From Haemonchus contortus (taxonomy: Eukaryota > Nematoda > Chromadorea > Rhabditida > Trichostrongylidae), in contig LS997567.1 of the NCBI GenBank assembly GCA_000469685.2, positions 41,536,775-41,600,774 on the forward strand: 64,000 bases of DNA, read 5' to 3'. Below the pieces are notes generated by a model. It saw only the letters and a program-made list of their open reading frames with translations. It was not told the origin of the DNA and searched no databases. Shown piece by piece: positions 46,342 through 64,000 of this stretch. The position numbers and the translations under genes were made by a program. How positions within the stretch are numbered: the first letter of the stretch is position 1; each line of letters begins with the position of its first letter.

Positions 46342-48699
46342 CGATTGAAAACAGAACGACGACGAAGTAGAAGTCAGCAACGAGGTTCCACAGCGAAAAG
46401 CATACATTCGTATCTACACGCACGTATCCTCCCTACTCTTAATACTACCCTTAATATCTCCGAAACCTACCAACTCATTAGCTAGTAGGAGCTCATGCTC
46501 CACGCTCGGATGCCATGAAAATAATTCTCCCAAACTTTTTTTACCATTACTGAAATAGAGTGCCCGATTCCCCCTCAATGTGCAAATCTCACTTTTCCTC
46601 CTTGATTACAGCGAATTCTCTGCTGGAATTGCTATATCCGAAAGCAATGGCCGTTTTCGATTGTGAGGAAGTGCCAACCAGGTGTACCAAAAGTGTTACA
46701 ACCCGATATAGCCTCTGTTGTTCGGCAAACTTTTTCCTTGAACGGCATAGATGTCATTAGCAAGCTGGACCACCTCAACTGGTGGCCGATACTTCAATGG
46801 CCAACTTTAATAACCGACTCTCGACTTTTATACTTTCGAAGAAGTTGAATACGTGGCGCACACTGAAGTGGTTCACCCACCAGTACTGAACCATACAAAA
46901 CTCAATATTGTTGAAATAAGTATGTTTGTTGCTTGTTTGTCTGTAAAACCCCAGAACTTCGAGCAGAAGTATTCTTCTTAGAAGTATATTTCGTGAGTAC
47001 CTTTAACAGATTTGTGAAGTACAGTACTAGTGCTGACACTTCTAGTTCAAGTGCATACGGAAAAAGTGCTACAACTACATGTTATTGAATTTCCCAAGCC
47101 ACTTCGTCAATTGCAACGAAGTTTGTCCTGAGGGCCAAGTTAACTAGACAAGTGGTCATACTTTGGTGTGGAAGGCTGAACTCCCAGACCCCAAGTGTGA
47201 ATAGCACCGCCCACGTACTTCATGCAGAACCACCGGACCACCAGACTTGCTACTTTTACTTCTTTCTATAAGAGTATCAGTTCATTCAAAGCACCTCCCA
47301 GTTCTCCAGCCAGCGACGGCTGGCCGTATCATAGAATTATCTCGACCACTTGGCCCCAACGATTCAGCGCTAACCTGTGCTTCGGTTCGGCTCCGATCCC
47401 GATAGACCATAATTCATGGACGTTGGAACATCGGGCTTGAACATACCAACAGCTGCTGAATACTGGACCCCATCTTGTCGGCCTTGTGAGAAATGGGTTT
47501 CCTTGACGTTCTCTGATCCCATTAGACCGTTCGGCGCCGCAGATCAACTGATGACCCTAAACTGTTTTCAGGTCAAAATTATTCGCAGTTTAGCAACTCT
47601 CTGAACATATCAAAACTGTTCAACAGCGTTTTTACGGTTCATTCTACCCCAGGGACATGGCCCGATGCAAAAATTTCAGGATAACCCAAAAATGCAACAA
47701 AACTTTCATCTACATACGGAATATATTGGGAATTACACTTGATGGCATTGCCAATTGAGTTGTTTTATTGGATAATCGATTTCCCCATTTTACTTACTAG
47801 TATTAAGTCAAAACATATATAATGGAGTACTTCTTTATGCATGACCTAGAAGGTACTGGAAGTGACGGAAAAAAACCACCTGCAACAATTTGCAGCTAAT
47901 TACTTTCAGCTCCATGCATCAGCAAGTCCAAACTTGTCCTTACTTTTGAGAGTTACAGCTGTAGGAGGACGAGTTTTCTTCTTGAAGTCCGGCATAACTT
48001 GATACACAATGTCCTGAAATCACAGTCAGGAGTAGTACAAGCTCAACTAGGAAAATCTGGTCCGGCCAGGAAGAAATCCACTTCTTTATTGGGGGTGAGA
48101 ATTATGGATAAAAATTGTATTATTTATAGATCTTTTTTTATAGATTTTGAATGGATAGGCAAATATACTTGTTTTTCTGGTAATCCGTTAGAAGTATAGG
48201 ACCGGAATAACGTTGTTATGCATTGTTTAAATTATTACGATGTCACGAAATCGCTGAAATGTGATCCGTTTTCAGAATGTCTTCGGAGTCTGCTCTGGCT
48301 GACACTGCTGAGTGTAAACACGAAGCTATCTGTTCATGTTCACAGTTATTATCTTTGTGACAACTAACAATGATTGATTGCCAACGTCCTCAAAGTCTCT
48401 GACTTTCTCTGGCACATCTGTTCTACGGGGGACGTCACAGAAGGACGGACGAAAGCATGGGAGTGCATCCTATTGGACTCTGTCCATCAGATAATTTCAA
48501 GTATTCCCTGGCTTATTGAGGTTTATCGAGCCCTATTTGTTTTTTGCTCTTTCAAATAGGGCTTCCATGACCCTTACTGAGAGACCCACCACCTTACCAG
48601 TTCGTCTAATTCTGTAAAAACTACTTTTTACGAACCGGAAGCGTTGCAAGTTGGGGGAGCTTGTTCCTTGGAGCCATTCCGCTCAGAGCGGCGGTGAAG

Positions 48700-48990
48700 T
48701 TCGAAGAAACAACAATGATGTCTTGATGCGTTCTTGATGGTTTTTCATTACGGCCATCGTTCTACGACAATTCAATGGCATCAATGACGTCATTGGGCTC
48801 AATGATGCGGACCCCCCGGGCAGCAAGTGGTCCCCAGGCGGGCCAGGGCCGCCCGACTTCGGCACGTGTGCATTGCCTCCGGCTAGCAATCGATCGCGCC
48901 GCGCCCCATCGAGACTAGCTAGACCTGAATTGTGGCCGAACCCTTCAAACCTACCTCCTCCTCCATCTTCGGCTCTCTTCAGCTTCTACT
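48700..48990 (+). other. GC-rich, Pro/Gly-rich open segment upstream of the innexin
   Basis: A plus frame without a stop reads INDVIGLNDADPPGSKWSP, GGPGPPDFGTCALPP and later LPPPPSSALFSF, and the DNA is markedly GC-richer than its surroundings. It ends about 740 bp before the innexin ATG. It could be an exon of an unresolved gene, an innexin 5' exon or a regulatory GC island; I cannot decide. Confidence 0.25.
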
Positions 48991-49728
48991 ATCGCTCCTC
49001 CTTTGTGCTTATCCCCATCCATGTGGGGATTATCCTTAAGCACCTATTGCACTTTATGGTTCCCAACGTTACTTTCCACGAAGTAACAAGAATCTTAACT
49101 TTTACTGGAAACACCAGAAGAGTATTCATTTTCATTATAGCGAGTTGTCCTGCACTTTTTCATCTCATTTCCTTTTCATTTCCCTCTCTACTCTGATGGC
49201 CCTTTTGTCACAGTTTTTCCCGGGCTCGGAGTTAAAATTGCTCGAAAACTCTTCAACCAGCTTATCTTCGAAAGTATATTTTCGCTCTCAGTATGCTGCA
49301 ACTTGAATTTTTCTTTTTCTAACTATTCCTTTCAGCAAAAACTCTTTCCATTTCCTTTTTCCCATTAGTTTAATCAGTATGATACCATTTTCAATGGTAA
49401 CATAGGATGGGAAAAAATCGCCTTTCCTGGCTTTTCATTGTGTCTTTGCATGAGAGGTGGAAAACAATATCTCAAATGCGTCGTTGCCTTTTTGCATGTA
49501 ACTTATCTTGTACTTGAAATGTACTAGATGAGACTCACTCAGTCAATTTCATTATTGCGATTCTCGTGTGACAGACAGACGTGGCCGCCGTCGTTTGGCG
49601 TTCACAACACGTACACGTTTCTATCCGTAGACGTTTTTTTTCTTTCTTGGGAAGTTTCCCCACTTCAAAATCCCCCATTTCAGCGGTTGTGGCTCGTTGT
49701 CGGACTGGGTATGGTGTGAGCGGTGGCG

Positions 49729-63945
<14,217 letters not shown>

Positions 63946-64000
63946 TCAATAAGCATTCTTTTCATGTACGTATCAATCATTATTATCCATCCGAAATAGT

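Larger units (their letters stand above)
42402..48699. other. Gene-poor DNA with scattered ORFs
   Basis: ORFs at 42402-42710, 44042-44317, 46062-46325, 46663-46848 and 47222-47604 show neither a consistent exon chain nor a recognised domain. Two triplet microsatellites are listed separately. Confidence 0.4.

Noticed and set aside
46062..46423. Arg-rich minus-strand ORFs
   Set aside because: They translate the GAC microsatellite and have no splice context.

Overview
The window is nuclear DNA from a nematode, most likely a clade V strongylid (hookworm-like) worm. The evidence is multi-exon genes with GT-AG introns and TTTTCAG-type acceptors, introns from 56 bp to several kb, an innexin strikingly similar to Caenorhabditis innexins, mariner elements, and a tRNA-derived dispersed repeat. 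Species placement is inference. Coding DNA is sparse, and almost every long single-exon ORF is chance or transposon-derived.

Three multi-exon genes could be rebuilt by hand from splice sites and codon phase. (1) On the minus strand, about 20.0 to 8.8 kb, is a putative cell-surface receptor. It has a signal peptide, a degenerate C-type-lectin domain, a Thr-rich mucin stalk, one transmembrane helix, and a long Pro/Ser-rich cytoplasmic tail built partly from repeats. (2) On the minus strand, about 27.6 to 21.6 kb, is a BRMS1/SDS3-family subunit of the Sin3 histone-deacetylase complex. (3) On the plus strand, 49.7 to 63.9 kb, is a complete 11-exon innexin of 384 residues.

Layout: 1-8.7 kb is gene-poor and holds a SINE, a 1.27 kb Tc1/mariner-like element, and a CR1/L2-like reverse-transcriptase remnant. 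The receptor gene (8.8-20.0 kb) carries a mariner with perfect 29-bp ends in its last intron and a SINE in the intron before that. The SDS3-like gene (21.6-27.6 kb) carries a composite inverted-repeat mariner in an intron. From 27.6 to 49.7 kb the DNA is gene-poor, with a 0.5 kb foldback element around a tRNA-like core, two truncated SINE copies, microsatellites and a few unassigned coding-looking segments. The innexin fills the rest.

The three genes show no sign of being an operon or a shared pathway. One is a membrane receptor, one a nuclear co-repressor subunit and one a gap-junction channel. The unusual content is the receptor's architecture and the dense inverted-repeat and SINE-like elements, several of them inside introns.
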